Positions 52,664-61,875 of a stretch of DNA of 64,000 nucleotides are shown here, piece by piece. Numbering within the stretch: the stretch's first letter is position 1; the number at the start of each line of letters is the position of its first letter. Under the pieces are notes generated by a model, which worked only from the letters and a program-made list of their open reading frames with translations, did not search any database and was not told where the DNA came from. A program made the position numbers and the translations under genes. This DNA comes from an uncultured Eubacteriales bacterium (GTDB lineage: Bacteria > Bacillota > Clostridia > Oscillospirales > Butyricicoccaceae): contig CAKRRK010000005.1 in NCBI GenBank assembly GCA_934395135.1, forward strand, positions 20,444-84,443. The letters are read 5' to 3'.

Positions 52664-53869
52664 TTATCGCCGGGATTTCATTTCGTCCAGCGCAACGGCA
52701 AACGCAATGATAATGCCTTTGAATACCTGCTGCCACATAGGATCTACTCCGATAAACTGCAGGCCGTAGGTAATCACTGTGAACATTAAAACGCCAAAAA
52801 TGACGCCGCTTACTTTGCCGATGCCGCCGTTTAAAGAGACGCCGCCTACAACGCATGCCGCAATCGCATCCAGTTCATATCCTGCGCCATAGCTCGCTGT
52901 CGCGCCGGCGGTTCGCATAGATTCCATTACGCCAGCCAGCCCATATAGAGCGCCTGCAACGATAAAAATGACTAATGTATATTTCGCAACATTAATGCCG
53001 GAGACAACAGCTGCCTCATGATTTCCGCCAATGGCATAGATGTTTTTTCCCAATATAGTTTTATTGAGCACAAACCATACCAGCACCGCCAGCCCCAAAG
53101 CTACAAATACAAGAATATTAATTTTTCCGAACACTTTAAACTGACCGAGATTGGTATACGCTTCCAGAAAATTTCCCAAAGGCTGCGAATTATTGGGTTC
53201 CATCCCAATATACAGCATAGCAAACCCATATACAATAACCTGCACCGCCAACGTGGCTATCATGGCATTTACATTGAATTTGGATACCAGAATCCCGCTG
53301 ACAACCCCAAGGGCCGCACAGACGACAATGGAGAGAATTATTGGAATTATAATAGGGATTTGCGGCATATTGGGATAAAACCGACCGGCATACGTTACAA
53401 CCTGCACCATGGAGCCGGCAATGACTGCGGACAACCCTACCATACGCCCGGAAGACAGATCCACACCGCCGATCAAAAGCGGCAGACAGGCCCCCAGCGC
53501 CAATACGATCCTGGTAGAAGACTGTGCTAAAATATCCCAAAGCACCCGCGCCTGCATAAACGCAGGCGAAATGCAGCAGATGACCACCAACAGGGCGACC
53601 AGTGCAAGTTTAATCCCATTTTCGGATAAAGTTCTTTTCAGGCTTTTTTCCCCTGCGGAACCATAGGAAAGCGCCGAACCCAGTGCTTTTCCTTTTGAAA
53701 TATATTTTTTTATATTCAAAATTGCCAGAATAATGCCGATAATTGTTATAATATAAGGTAAGTCATAGACTTCCTTTGGACTGAAAAACGACCAAACAAT
53801 GCCAAACACACAAAGAATGATTCCCATCACAACGATCAGAATATTGCCTCTTTTTGAACGTTCTGCCAT
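52664..53869 (-). CDS. galactose-type sugar ABC transporter permease
   Basis: A 401-residue permease with about ten helices. The extended N-terminal part (MAERSKRGN, two extra helices, residues 9-55) resembles MglC rather than the shorter RbsC. Family motifs: PLLIGGVDLSSGRMVGLS and GAGYELDAIAACVVGGVSLNGG. It follows the ATPase by 15 bp. Confidence 0.93.
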   Translation of the reverse strand: MAERSKRGNILIVVMGIILCVFGIVWSFFSPKEVYDLPYIITIIGIILAILNIKKYISKGKALGSALSYGSAGEKSLKRTLSENGIKLALVALLVVICCISPAFMQARVLWDILAQSSTRIVLALGACLPLLIGGVDLSSGRMVGLSAVIAGSMVQVVTYAGRFYPNMPQIPIIIPIILSIVVCAALGVVSGILVSKFNVNAMIATLAVQVIVYGFAMLYIGMEPNNSQPLGNFLEAYTNLGQFKVFGKINILVFVALGLAVLVWFVLNKTILGKNIYAIGGNHEAAVVSGINVAKYTLVIFIVAGALYGLAGVMESMRTAGATASYGAGYELDAIAACVVGGVSLNGGIGKVSGVIFGVLMFTVITYGLQFIGVDPMWQQVFKGIIIAFAVALDEMKSRR

Positions 53870-53884
53870 ACGGCATACCTCCCT

Positions 53885-55411
53885 CTATTTTTGAATTTTT
53901 TCGCTTTCATCCTCCATATACTGCGTAGCGAGCCGCATGACATTCACTTGAGAAAACGCATCCTTTTCCAAGAAGCCGCTGAGTTTTCCCTCGCACATTA
54001 CAAACACGCGGTCGGAAATGCCCAGCAGCTCCGGCATTTCCGATGTTATCATAATAACTGCTCTGCCTTCCTCCGCCATTTGGTGGATCAGTGTATAAAT
54101 TTCATATTTGGCGCCAACGTCAATACCGCGGGTTGGCTCATCCAGAATCAGCACGTCCGGATTGGTCAAAAGCCATCGCGCCACCAATACTTTTTGTTGA
54201 TTCCCTCCGGACAGGTTCTGTATTTTCTGCTGGAGAGACGGCGTCTTTACTTTGAGCTTGCTGCAGCCTTCGTCCGCCGCTTGCATCCGTTCATTTTGTT
54301 TGATGATGCCCGCCTTTGAAGCATACATCCGCTCATTTACGATGACCGTATTTTCCAAAATGGGCAATTCCGGAAAAATACCAGTTTGCCGCCGTTCCTC
54401 GGTCAAAAGCGCCATTTTCGCCGCAATGGCGTCAGCCGGCGATTTTATCTGCAGTTCTCTGCCATGCATCTCTATCTTGCCTTTTTCAATGCCCCGCAGC
54501 CCAAAAATGGCTTCTACCAGTTCTGTCCGCTGTGCGCCGACCAACCCGCCAATTCCCAAAATTTCGCCCTTATGCAGTTCAAAACTGATATCCCGAAAGG
54601 ACTTTGGATCGTCCGAGGTAAGGCTGCTGACTTTCAGAACCACCTCCTCTGACGGCGTATGCCGACATGGCGGAAACCGATGCGACATATCCCGGTCCAC
54701 CATTTTTTGAATGATTGCTTCGGTTGTCAGTTCCGATGCAGGCCAGGTGCCGACCATTTTCCCATCCCGCATGACAGACACATCATGGGAAATTTTTAAA
54801 ATTTCTTCCATCTTATGCGATATGTAAATAATGGACGTTCCTGCGGCTACCAGCTCGTCAATAATTTGAAACAAGCTTTCCACTTCCGGCTCGGTCAGTG
54901 AAGACGTGGGTTCATCCATCACAATGATTTTCGAATGAAAACTTACCGCCTTTGCAATTTCAATAAGCTGTATCATAGCGGCGGACAGATTTCCGGCCTT
55001 TTCATAAGGATTGACATGGACTCTAAGCTTTTCCAACAAATCCACGGTTTTCTGATACATTTCTTTTTGCGAAACCAGAATGCCCTTATTGGGAATCCGT
55101 CCAACCCATAAGTTTTCCATAACGGAACGGTCTCGGATGGGATGCAGTTCCTGGTGTATCATAGAGATACCATTGTCCAATGCCTGTCGTGTGTTCTTAA
55201 ACTCTTTCTTTTCCCCGTTAACGATCACTTCCCCTTCGTCCATTTTATATATGCCAAACAGACATTTCATCAGTGTGGACTTCCCGGCGCCGTTTTCCCC
55301 GCACAACGCATGCACCGTACCGGGGCGGATTTTCAGGGAGACATCATCCAGCGCCAAAACGCCGGGAAACCGTTTGGTAATATGGTTCAACTCCAATATA
55401 TATTCATGCAT
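53885..55411 (-). CDS. sugar ABC transporter ATP-binding protein (two NBDs)
   Basis: A 508-residue RbsA/MglA-type protein. NBD1: Walker A GENGAGKST (near 40), Walker B IIVMDEPTSSL; NBD2: LSGGNQQKV signature, VLILDEPTRGIDVGAK Walker B, without a full second Walker A, as usual in this family. Start ATG 55411 after GAGGTGG. The hairpin upstream may lower its expression relative to the binding protein. Confidence 0.94.
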   Translation of the reverse strand: MHEYILELNHITKRFPGVLALDDVSLKIRPGTVHALCGENGAGKSTLMKCLFGIYKMDEGEVIVNGEKKEFKNTRQALDNGISMIHQELHPIRDRSVMENLWVGRIPNKGILVSQKEMYQKTVDLLEKLRVHVNPYEKAGNLSAAMIQLIEIAKAVSFHSKIIVMDEPTSSLTEPEVESLFQIIDELVAAGTSIIYISHKMEEILKISHDVSVMRDGKMVGTWPASELTTEAIIQKMVDRDMSHRFPPCRHTPSEEVVLKVSSLTSDDPKSFRDISFELHKGEILGIGGLVGAQRTELVEAIFGLRGIEKGKIEMHGRELQIKSPADAIAAKMALLTEERRQTGIFPELPILENTVIVNERMYASKAGIIKQNERMQAADEGCSKLKVKTPSLQQKIQNLSGGNQQKVLVARWLLTNPDVLILDEPTRGIDVGAKYEIYTLIHQMAEEGRAVIMITSEMPELLGISDRVFVMCEGKLSGFLEKDAFSQVNVMRLATQYMEDESEKIQK

Positions 55412-55453
55412 ATGTGTATGCCACCTCATTTCTCCGGCCAAAGTTTTGGAGTA

Positions 55454-55489
55454 AAACGCTGCACGGGAGCAAGATCCCGTGCAGCGTTT
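55454..55489 (-). terminator. hairpin between binding-protein and ATPase genes
   Basis: A 15-bp arm AAACGCTGCACGGGA/TCCCGTGCAGCGTTT, ten bp after the binding-protein stop. It acts as a partial terminator or an mRNA 3'-end stabiliser, giving more binding protein than transporter. Confidence 0.8.
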
Positions 55490-55498
55490 CCTGCTTCA

Positions 55499-56599
55499 TC
55501 AACCTATAAATTCATCCACGTTATCCGCTGTAATCTTTGTATAATCAATCCAGAAGAAATGTTCTTCGTCGCATGCCACGCCAACTTCTTCCGCCAGCGT
55601 ATTCGGATCGATAACGCCGGTAGCCATCAAATACGCCAGTTTTGCGGCTGTTTTTCCCATTTTATCGCCATCCTGTTTGACCGTGCCAAGCATAGAACCA
55701 TCCTTGACGGCCTGCAGCGCGCTGTCCACCGCATCTACACCTACCACCGGAACAAAATTCGCCGGGGACTGATCGCCGGTATTATAGCCCACTGCCTTCA
55801 ATGCTTCAATCGCACCGAGGGCAAGTTCATCGCAGTTGCAGCTAAAGGCCTCAATGTTTTCCGGTCCTATGGCGCTGACAATTGAGGTGCAGGCCTCAAA
55901 CGATTCCGATTTTCCCCAAGACGGGCAAACAGGTTCCTGAATCAATTCTACTTCCCAGCCATTTTCTTCCAGGGTCTGCACGCTGTAAGTGCTCCGCGCA
56001 ATCGCATCCGCAATGTCCTTCTGTCCCCAAACCAGTACCATTTGGATCACACCGTCGCCATTTTTATCTGCACCGTCGACGTTGTTAAAATAATCCAGCA
56101 ATATTTCTCCCTGCATACGGCCCGCGTCGCTGGCCACACAGCCAACATACATGCATTTTTCCCAGGATTTTACCACATCATGATCTGGCTCCGAGTTTAA
56201 AAATACCATTGGCACATCATCCTCTTTATTCAGCGCCAGCATATCGTCCGCAGAGCCAGGATCCACCGGAACCACCACGGTGCCGGAAATCCCCTGTGAC
56301 AAATAATTCGCCAGGATTTCCTGTTGACGGATTGCACTGCTTTCTCCATCAGCAACGTCGGTTTTAAAGCCAATTTCCTTCCCCATTGCCTCTGCCGCCG
56401 TTCCCTGCAAAACCTGGAAGGAGTTCTCAACGGTCATAATAATCGTGCCAATGCTGTAATCAGCAGGATTGACGCTGTCAGCGGCAGCATCTGCAGGAGT
56501 TCCCGGATTGTCTGCCGGCGCTTGAGTATCCCCGGAACAACCGGTAAACATAGTCAAAACCAAAGCCAAGGCCAAAATAAGCATGCATAATTTTTTCAT
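55499..56599 (-). CDS. galactose-type sugar-binding lipoprotein
   Basis: A 366-residue periplasmic-type binding protein anchored by a lipobox (FTG-C20; MKKLCMLILALALVLTMFTG). A low-complexity linker (25-45) precedes the two-lobe fold, with DKNGDGVIQMVL the Ca2+-loop motif of the glucose/galactose-binding group. Substrate not certain. AAGGAGG precedes ATG. Confidence 0.93.
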   Translation of the reverse strand: MKKLCMLILALALVLTMFTGCSGDTQAPADNPGTPADAAADSVNPADYSIGTIIMTVENSFQVLQGTAAEAMGKEIGFKTDVADGESSAIRQQEILANYLSQGISGTVVVPVDPGSADDMLALNKEDDVPMVFLNSEPDHDVVKSWEKCMYVGCVASDAGRMQGEILLDYFNNVDGADKNGDGVIQMVLVWGQKDIADAIARSTYSVQTLEENGWEVELIQEPVCPSWGKSESFEACTSIVSAIGPENIEAFSCNCDELALGAIEALKAVGYNTGDQSPANFVPVVGVDAVDSALQAVKDGSMLGTVKQDGDKMGKTAAKLAYLMATGVIDPNTLAEEVGVACDEEHFFWIDYTKITADNVDEFIG

Positions 56600-56624
56600 A
56601 ACTTCCTCCTTAAAAAATAATTTG

Positions 56625-56675
56625 CCCCCCCCCCGTATATTTTTGCACTAAAGTGCATATTTACACGAGGAGGGG
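56625..56675 (-). repeat. G10 homopolymer and long hairpin before the binding-protein gene
   Basis: On the minus strand CCCCTCCTCGT (56675-56665) pairs with ACGGGGGGGGG (with two U-G pairs) and encloses a second hairpin TGCACT/AGTGCA. The G-run is ten bases (56634-56625), 20 bp before the ribosome-binding site. It is the longest homopolymer I see in the window and is placed in the leader of the next gene. Confidence 0.75.
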
Positions 56676-56808
56676 ACATTTTTATTCAATTATCGTACGC
56701 CAGGGGTATCCTTCTTTGTCAGCCAAAAGCAGAACTCCAGCGCGATGCTCATAAACCGCCGTGTTTTGAGGTATGCGTCAGATCAAATCCTTTGTTCCGG
56801 CGTTTTCG

Positions 56809-57702
56809 TTAAAACTGCCCAAACTGAATGGATTTGAGATAGTCAAAATTGGCTTTCTGAGTTTTATAGGGCTGGGACTGGTCTTCTACCGGATAACAGC
56901 ACATCTCGATGACGCCATAACCGTCAAATCCAGCTTCATCCAGCGCTTTCTTTACTTCCACAAAGTCAATATCGCCTTTTCCCAGTTCCGGCCACACGCC
57001 CATCTTGGTAGCTGCCGCATACTGAAGGTGTTCTTCAAAAACTTTATCACGAATTTTGGAATCCAAATTCCGCAAATGGAGATATTTAATCCGCTTGCCA
57101 TATTTCTGAATGCATTCCATTACATCGCCATGACAATACGCATACTGGCCAATATCCAGACACAGATATACGGTTTCCGGATCGGTTTCATCCAGCAAAC
57201 GATACACCTGCTCGGTTGTTTCCAGACGTGTTCCGGCATGTGGATGAATGACAGGGATCATTCCAAATTCTTCTTTGATTACCTTGCAGGCCCGGACAAT
57301 GTTCTTTACCATGCGATTCCATTCTTCCTCCGTCGGCTGGGGCGGACGGGTAATTTCATTGGTGAACATATCGCAATACATCCACTCAAACAACACCATA
57401 ATTTCTCCGCCTGCAGTTTTGGTTTGTTTGCATGCCCGGCGGATCATATTCAGGTTTTCTTCCATATCTTCTTCGTCTTCAAAATAGCAGTTATAGCTGC
57501 CGGCCACAACCTTCAAGCCTCGTTTTTCCAGTTCCGGCAAAAGCACATCCGGATCCTCCGGCCAAAAGCCAAATGGCGCCAATTCCAGATATTGATAACC
57601 AATTTCTGAAATTTCATCTGCAATTCTCTGCCATGGCATTTGTTTGTCATCTTCTGCAAACCATACGCCCCAGCAATTCGAACAGTTTCCGATTTTTATC
57701 AT
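56809..57702 (-). CDS. TIM-barrel sugar isomerase/epimerase
   Basis: A 297-residue AP-endonuclease-2-like barrel of the IolE/IolI kind (MIKIGNCSNCWGVWF). Metal ligands are suggested by E153-like FGMIPVIHPHAGT, CLDIGQYAYCHGD, LHLRNL and VIEMCCY. The substrate is unknown. Its relationship to the 58054 gene is clear from matching openings (GNxSxxWGVW) and shared motifs. RBS AGGAGGAAAAAGG. Confidence 0.9.
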   Translation of the reverse strand: MIKIGNCSNCWGVWFAEDDKQMPWQRIADEISEIGYQYLELAPFGFWPEDPDVLLPELEKRGLKVVAGSYNCYFEDEEDMEENLNMIRRACKQTKTAGGEIMVLFEWMYCDMFTNEITRPPQPTEEEWNRMVKNIVRACKVIKEEFGMIPVIHPHAGTRLETTEQVYRLLDETDPETVYLCLDIGQYAYCHGDVMECIQKYGKRIKYLHLRNLDSKIRDKVFEEHLQYAAATKMGVWPELGKGDIDFVEVKKALDEAGFDGYGVIEMCCYPVEDQSQPYKTQKANFDYLKSIQFGQF

Positions 57703-57826
57703 GCCTTTTTCCTCCTCAAATTTCTCAAATTAGGAACACCGCCAACGGAACAACAATCCTTTCCTTTGGCGTTTTTGCTAAAAATAAAAATATTATTTTT
57801 AGTTAATTTCCTTTTTATTTATTATA

Positions 57827-57855
57827 AATATATCACAGTTTCCTCCATAATTCAA
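57827..57855 (-). promoter_or_regulatory. candidate promoter of the 56809 gene
   Basis: Minus-strand TTGAAT (57855-57850), 17-bp spacer, TATATT (57832-57827); the flanks are very AT-rich. The 57703-58053 gap holds only this promoter, the palindrome and the next terminator. Confidence 0.6.
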
Positions 57856-57886
57856 GAAGTCTTTTTTGATTCTCTCATTTTCAGCA

Positions 57887-57896
57887 ATGTATACAT
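57887..57896. promoter_or_regulatory. palindrome ATGTATACAT upstream of 56809 gene
   Basis: A perfect 10-bp palindrome 32 bp upstream of the -35. GntR-family regulators often recognise such TGTATACA sites. The second copy lies before the paralogous gene. Confidence 0.5.
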
Positions 57897-58002
57897 AAAA
57901 TTTAATAATGCTTTGTTTAATATTTTAACTCTTTTCCTTTTCGGGAAATAAATTTTATTTCAGGATTATTTCATTTTTTTAGTGAAAATTGTTTGGAGGT
58001 TA

Positions 58003-58040
58003 TAAAAAAGCCCCCTGCGTTTTTAACACAGGGGGGCTTT
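58003..58040 (-). terminator. terminator of the 58054 gene
   Basis: AAAGCCCCCCTG/CAGGGGGCTTT with minus-strand T-run TTTTTT, eleven bp after the stop. Confidence 0.9.
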
Positions 58041-58053
58041 GGACTTTTTGACA

Positions 58054-58944
58054 TTAAAACTCACCAAATTCGATGCTCTTTAAATAGTCATACGCTTTCT
58101 TTTCAAAAGGAAGCACCTTATCATATTCCACCGGATAACAGTCGTGCTCTACGATAGCAAATCCATCGTAGCCAATTTCCTTCAGCACTGCTTTTAATTC
58201 CAAAAAGTCAATGACGCCATCGTTAATAGGCGGCCAGATTCCCATTGCTGTCGCTTCCAGATAGGAGACGCCGGAAGAAAGAACTTTTTCCCGGACAGCG
58301 GGGTTGATATTTTTAATATGTAAGTAGCAGATGGCGTCCGTATGCTCGCGCAAGCACTTGATAACGTCACCGCCAAGAAAGGCATGTTGCCCGGTATCCA
58401 AGCAAAACTTCACATACTTTGGATCCGTTTCATCAAAAAAGCGCTCAATTTGTTCCTCTGTTTCCACATGAGAGCCGGCATGCGGATGAAATGCCGCAAT
58501 CAAGCCATAATCCTCTGAAATAATCTTGCAAACTTTGTTCACGTTGCGAATCAAGGCCTTCCACTCATCTTTTGACAACTTGCTCGGTCGACGAATTTCA
58601 CCAGTCACAAGATCTGTATACAACCTGTCAAACAGCGTTACATACTTTGCTCCGATTTTGACCGTCATTTCACACATCTCGCGAACCACTTTTAAATCGT
58701 CCTCAAACGCGGAATCGTCCTCAAAATCCATAAAGTGGCTGCCTGCCGCAGCCTTCAAACCGCGCTTTGCAAGTTCCTCATTGAGAACAGCGGGATCCTT
58801 GGGAAAAAAGCCATATGGCGCAATTTCCACATAATGATAGCCCAGCTGTGCAATTTCATCCAACACACGGCTCCAGTGCATCTGCTTGCTGTCATCCGGC
58901 AGCCAGACGCCCCAAGAGTCAGAACTGTTACCAAGTTGAATCAT
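58054..58944 (-). CDS. TIM-barrel sugar isomerase/epimerase, second paralogue
   Basis: A 296-residue member of the same family as 56809 (opens MIQLGNSSDSWGVWL, and FHPHAGSHVETEEQ, CLDTGQHAFLGGDVI, LHIKNI, AIVEHDCY). Start ATG 58944, eight bases after GGAG. It is a separate transcript with its own promoter and terminator, upstream of the ABC genes. The two probably act in sequence or on two epimers. Confidence 0.9.
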   Translation of the reverse strand: MIQLGNSSDSWGVWLPDDSKQMHWSRVLDEIAQLGYHYVEIAPYGFFPKDPAVLNEELAKRGLKAAAGSHFMDFEDDSAFEDDLKVVREMCEMTVKIGAKYVTLFDRLYTDLVTGEIRRPSKLSKDEWKALIRNVNKVCKIISEDYGLIAAFHPHAGSHVETEEQIERFFDETDPKYVKFCLDTGQHAFLGGDVIKCLREHTDAICYLHIKNINPAVREKVLSSGVSYLEATAMGIWPPINDGVIDFLELKAVLKEIGYDGFAIVEHDCYPVEYDKVLPFEKKAYDYLKSIEFGEF

Positions 58945-58999
58945 GTTCTCTTCTCCTTTTCTTTTCACCTTTTCTGCGCACTATCTCAGCACTATTATC

Positions 59000-59047
59000 A
59001 GTATACACGCATGTCGCTTTGTATGTCAACAATTATATCGTATACAT
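59000..59047 (-). promoter_or_regulatory. promoter with TGTATAC operator sites, 58054 gene
   Basis: TTGACA (59029-59024), 18-bp spacer, TATACT (59005-59000). TGTATAC occurs both over the -10 region (59008-59002) and upstream of the -35 (59046-59040), the same core as at 57887. Confidence 0.65.
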
Positions 59048-59083
59048 TTTTGCAAATAATATATCTTACTTTTGGGCGATATG

Positions 59084-59797
59084 TCACAAAACACTGCGGT
59101 TGATATAATTAGCATAGCCCGCAAAAATACTCGCGGCAATCCGTTTTTGATAGTCATCAGTATTTAGGAGTGCTTCTTCTTCCGGATTGGATAAAAAGCC
59201 AGCCTCAATAATTATAGCGGGGCATGCCGTCTTTTTCATAAGATATATGGTATCATACGCCGCTTTTTCTTTTCTGGTATTGTTTTTATCCAGGCCATTC
59301 ACAAGATATGCCTGCATCGCAGCGGCAAAGGACTCGCCTTCGTCGCTGTTTTTGGAATAAAACACCTGCGCGCCCTTATACTTCGCGTCTTCAAACTTGT
59401 TTAAATGAATGCTGATCAGCATGCCGTTTTCCACAGAATTGATGATGCTCTCCCGCTTTTTAATGTCTGCAATTTTATTTTCCCGAATTGATTTTTCCGC
59501 TGAATAGTCCAGCGCTTCGTCATTTTCCCGAGTCATTACCGTTGGAATACCAAAAAAATGTGCCAGCAGTCTGGTCTTTTTTGCGATGCTGAGATTGATG
59601 TATTGTTCCTGGGTACCGCTGGCGCCAACGCCGCCGCCGTCAAATCCACCATGTCCTGCGTCCAAAATCAAAGTTCGTTTTTCATCCTTTGCTGTAAACA
59701 CATCGGAAATCTGCCCTCGTCCGACCGCCAACACAAAAATAAGAAGAATCCCAACGGCTACGATCTGTTTTTGTATTCGGATTGCCTTGATTATCAT
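59084..59797 (-). CDS. cwlD: N-acetylmuramoyl-L-alanine amidase, CwlD-like
   Basis: A 237-residue amidase_3 enzyme with an N-terminal anchor/signal helix (12-28). Zn site: DAGHGGFDGG (His near 49), E in TRENDEA (about 93), H in LISIHLNKF and the catalytic E in IIIEAGFLSNPEE. In Bacillus, CwlD makes muramic delta-lactam in the spore cortex, and this length and anchor fit. A vegetative amidase is the alternative. Confidence 0.88.
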   Translation of the reverse strand: MIIKAIRIQKQIVAVGILLIFVLAVGRGQISDVFTAKDEKRTLILDAGHGGFDGGGVGASGTQEQYINLSIAKKTRLLAHFFGIPTVMTRENDEALDYSAEKSIRENKIADIKKRESIINSVENGMLISIHLNKFEDAKYKGAQVFYSKNSDEGESFAAAMQAYLVNGLDKNNTRKEKAAYDTIYLMKKTACPAIIIEAGFLSNPEEEALLNTDDYQKRIAASIFAGYANYINRSVL

Positions 59798-59844
59798 AAT
59801 GCATCACCTGTGTTACTGTATGACAGTACGACGAAACATTATGA

Positions 59845-59883
59845 CAAAAAAGCCGCCAAAGATAATATCTTTCACGGCTTTTC
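59845..59883 (-). terminator. terminator of ispH-rpsA
   Basis: AAAAGCCGTGAAAGAT/ATCTTTGGCGGCTTTT with two mismatched bases, followed on the minus strand by TTTTTTG. Confidence 0.85.
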
Positions 59884-59895
59884 TTTCTCTGTACT

Positions 59896-61875
59896 TTATT
59901 CTTCTTCTGAAACCGCGGCATCTTCCGGCGCTTCGGCTTCTTCTTCCGCTGCATTGTCTTCCAACAGCGCACGAATGCTCAACGATATCTTCTTATTCTC
60001 CAAATCAATGTCAATGATTTTGGCATTGACTTCTTCATGGATGGTAAGAACATCTTCCGGCTTGGAGATGCGTCTGTTTGCAATCTGAGAAATATGAATC
60101 AATCCATCCACACCCGGAATAATTTCTGCAAATGCACCAAACGGCATAAATTTCAAAATCTTAACCGTTACTTCATCGCCAATTGCATATTTGCTGGTAA
60201 AGATGACCCAGGGGTTGTCTTCTGCCCGACGATAGCCAAGGGAGATCTTCTTGTTTTCCCGATCCAGCGCAATGACATATACGGTTACCACATCACCGGG
60301 ATTTACGACCTCAGACGGATGCTTAATTCGACCCCAACTCAACTCAGAGATGTGTACCATACCATCAACGCCGCCGATGTCAACAAAGGCACCGTAAGAA
60401 GTAAGAGATTTTACTGTTCCAGTAAATTCCTGGCCCACTTCAATGGTTTCCCAAACCTTTTCCGCTGCTTCCCGACGGGCATCCCGAAGCACACTGCGCA
60501 CCGAACCAACCACACGTTTTCTCTGCCGGTTGATTTCGGTAATCCGGAACTGCACCTTCTGCTTCAAAAGATCGGACTTCGGTGCATCTTTGGACAAACC
60601 AGTCTGGCTGCTCGGGATAAACACCCGTACGCCGTTCACTGTTGCCACCACGCCGCCGCGGTTTTCTTCAATCACTGTACCTTCCAGCACGTCCTTATTT
60701 TCCTTGGCCTGCTCCAGAAGATCCCAGCCGCGCATAGCATCCACACGCTTTTTCGACAGCATTACCGTACCTTCCACATCGTTTACGCGCACCACGATAA
60801 CATCCACAGTATCGCCCACTTTGATGTTGGCATGTACATCATAAGCCGGGTCGTCACTCAATTCGGAAAACGGGATATAAGCCGCATGCTTTACGCCCAG
60901 ATCGATATTGACTTCTTTTTCGCCAATACTCATTACGGTACCGGTTACCTTATCTCCTGTATTTAAAGTTTTAATGGATTGCTCCAGTAATGTTGCAAAA
61001 TCTTCCGTTTCGTTTTTAATTTCTTCGCTCATCATATTTGTGACCTCCTTCATTATCCAAGCCGGGGTTGATGCGCCCGCCGTAATGCCAATGACAGCGT
61101 CTGGCGCAAGCGATGATGTATCGATGTGCAGCTCGTCAGCTTTTTCGATAAAAACCACCTTTTCACACAATTCACTGCTGATTTCATACAGTTTTTTCGT
61201 GTTTGAACTCTTCTTTCCGCCAATGACAATCATCACATCCGCTTGTTCGGCGATCTGACGGGTTTCTGTCTGACGTTCATCAGTCGCATTACATATTGTA
61301 TCAAAAATTTTTGCTTTTGTATACTCTTTTTTTATAATGTTAACAGAATTCTTCCAATTTTTTCGATTTGCCGTTGTTTGCGCCACCACAGCGACCTCCG
61401 TCTCCCGCGGCAAAATCCCACTGCTGCAAAACGCCTGGACTTCTTCCGGTGTTTCAAACACATACACCGCCCCCTGGCACCAGCCGCTAATTCCTGCAAC
61501 CTCCGGATGTTTCCGGCTTCCTATAATAAACACGGTTTTCCCTTCGCTGCTTTGCGTCGCAACGATATTATGTATCTTTTCTACAAACGGACAAGTAGCG
61601 TCTATCATTCTGCATTTTTTCCGGCGGAGGGCTTCTTCCGCCTCGCGGCCAATCCCATGCGCCCGCACAAGAACTGCCGCGCCCGCCGGAACTTCCTCCG
61701 GACGGTCCACCGTTATCATTCCGCTTTCTTCCAAGCGGCGGATAACTTCCGTGTTGTGTATAATATCCCCCAAAGCATACAGCGGTTTCACCGATGCGCA
61801 GGTATCCTCGGCAAGCCGCACTGCCCGGTGCACACCAAAGCAAAACCCGCCCTTTTCCGCTATCATTAATTTCAT
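59896..61875 (-). CDS. ispH-rpsA: IspH (HMBPP reductase)-ribosomal protein S1 fusion
   Basis: A 659-residue protein. Residues 1-281 are IspH, last step of the MEP pathway, with the three [4Fe-4S] Cys at C12 (GFCFGV), C95 (DATCPF) and C195 (DTICNATD), and TTAN/HGIG motifs. From residue 282 to the end are four S1/OB-fold repeats of about 70 residues (e.g. GDKVTGTVMSIGEKEVNIDLG; GAFVDIGGVDGMVHISELSW). The tail is acidic. This fusion is known in Clostridia. Transcription passes from plsC, overlapping by four bases. Confidence 0.96.
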   Translation of the reverse strand: MKLMIAEKGGFCFGVHRAVRLAEDTCASVKPLYALGDIIHNTEVIRRLEESGMITVDRPEEVPAGAAVLVRAHGIGREAEEALRRKKCRMIDATCPFVEKIHNIVATQSSEGKTVFIIGSRKHPEVAGISGWCQGAVYVFETPEEVQAFCSSGILPRETEVAVVAQTTANRKNWKNSVNIIKKEYTKAKIFDTICNATDERQTETRQIAEQADVMIVIGGKKSSNTKKLYEISSELCEKVVFIEKADELHIDTSSLAPDAVIGITAGASTPAWIMKEVTNMMSEEIKNETEDFATLLEQSIKTLNTGDKVTGTVMSIGEKEVNIDLGVKHAAYIPFSELSDDPAYDVHANIKVGDTVDVIVVRVNDVEGTVMLSKKRVDAMRGWDLLEQAKENKDVLEGTVIEENRGGVVATVNGVRVFIPSSQTGLSKDAPKSDLLKQKVQFRITEINRQRKRVVGSVRSVLRDARREAAEKVWETIEVGQEFTGTVKSLTSYGAFVDIGGVDGMVHISELSWGRIKHPSEVVNPGDVVTVYVIALDRENKKISLGYRRAEDNPWVIFTSKYAIGDEVTVKILKFMPFGAFAEIIPGVDGLIHISQIANRRISKPEDVLTIHEEVNAKIIDIDLENKKISLSIRALLEDNAAEEEAEAPEDAAVSEEE

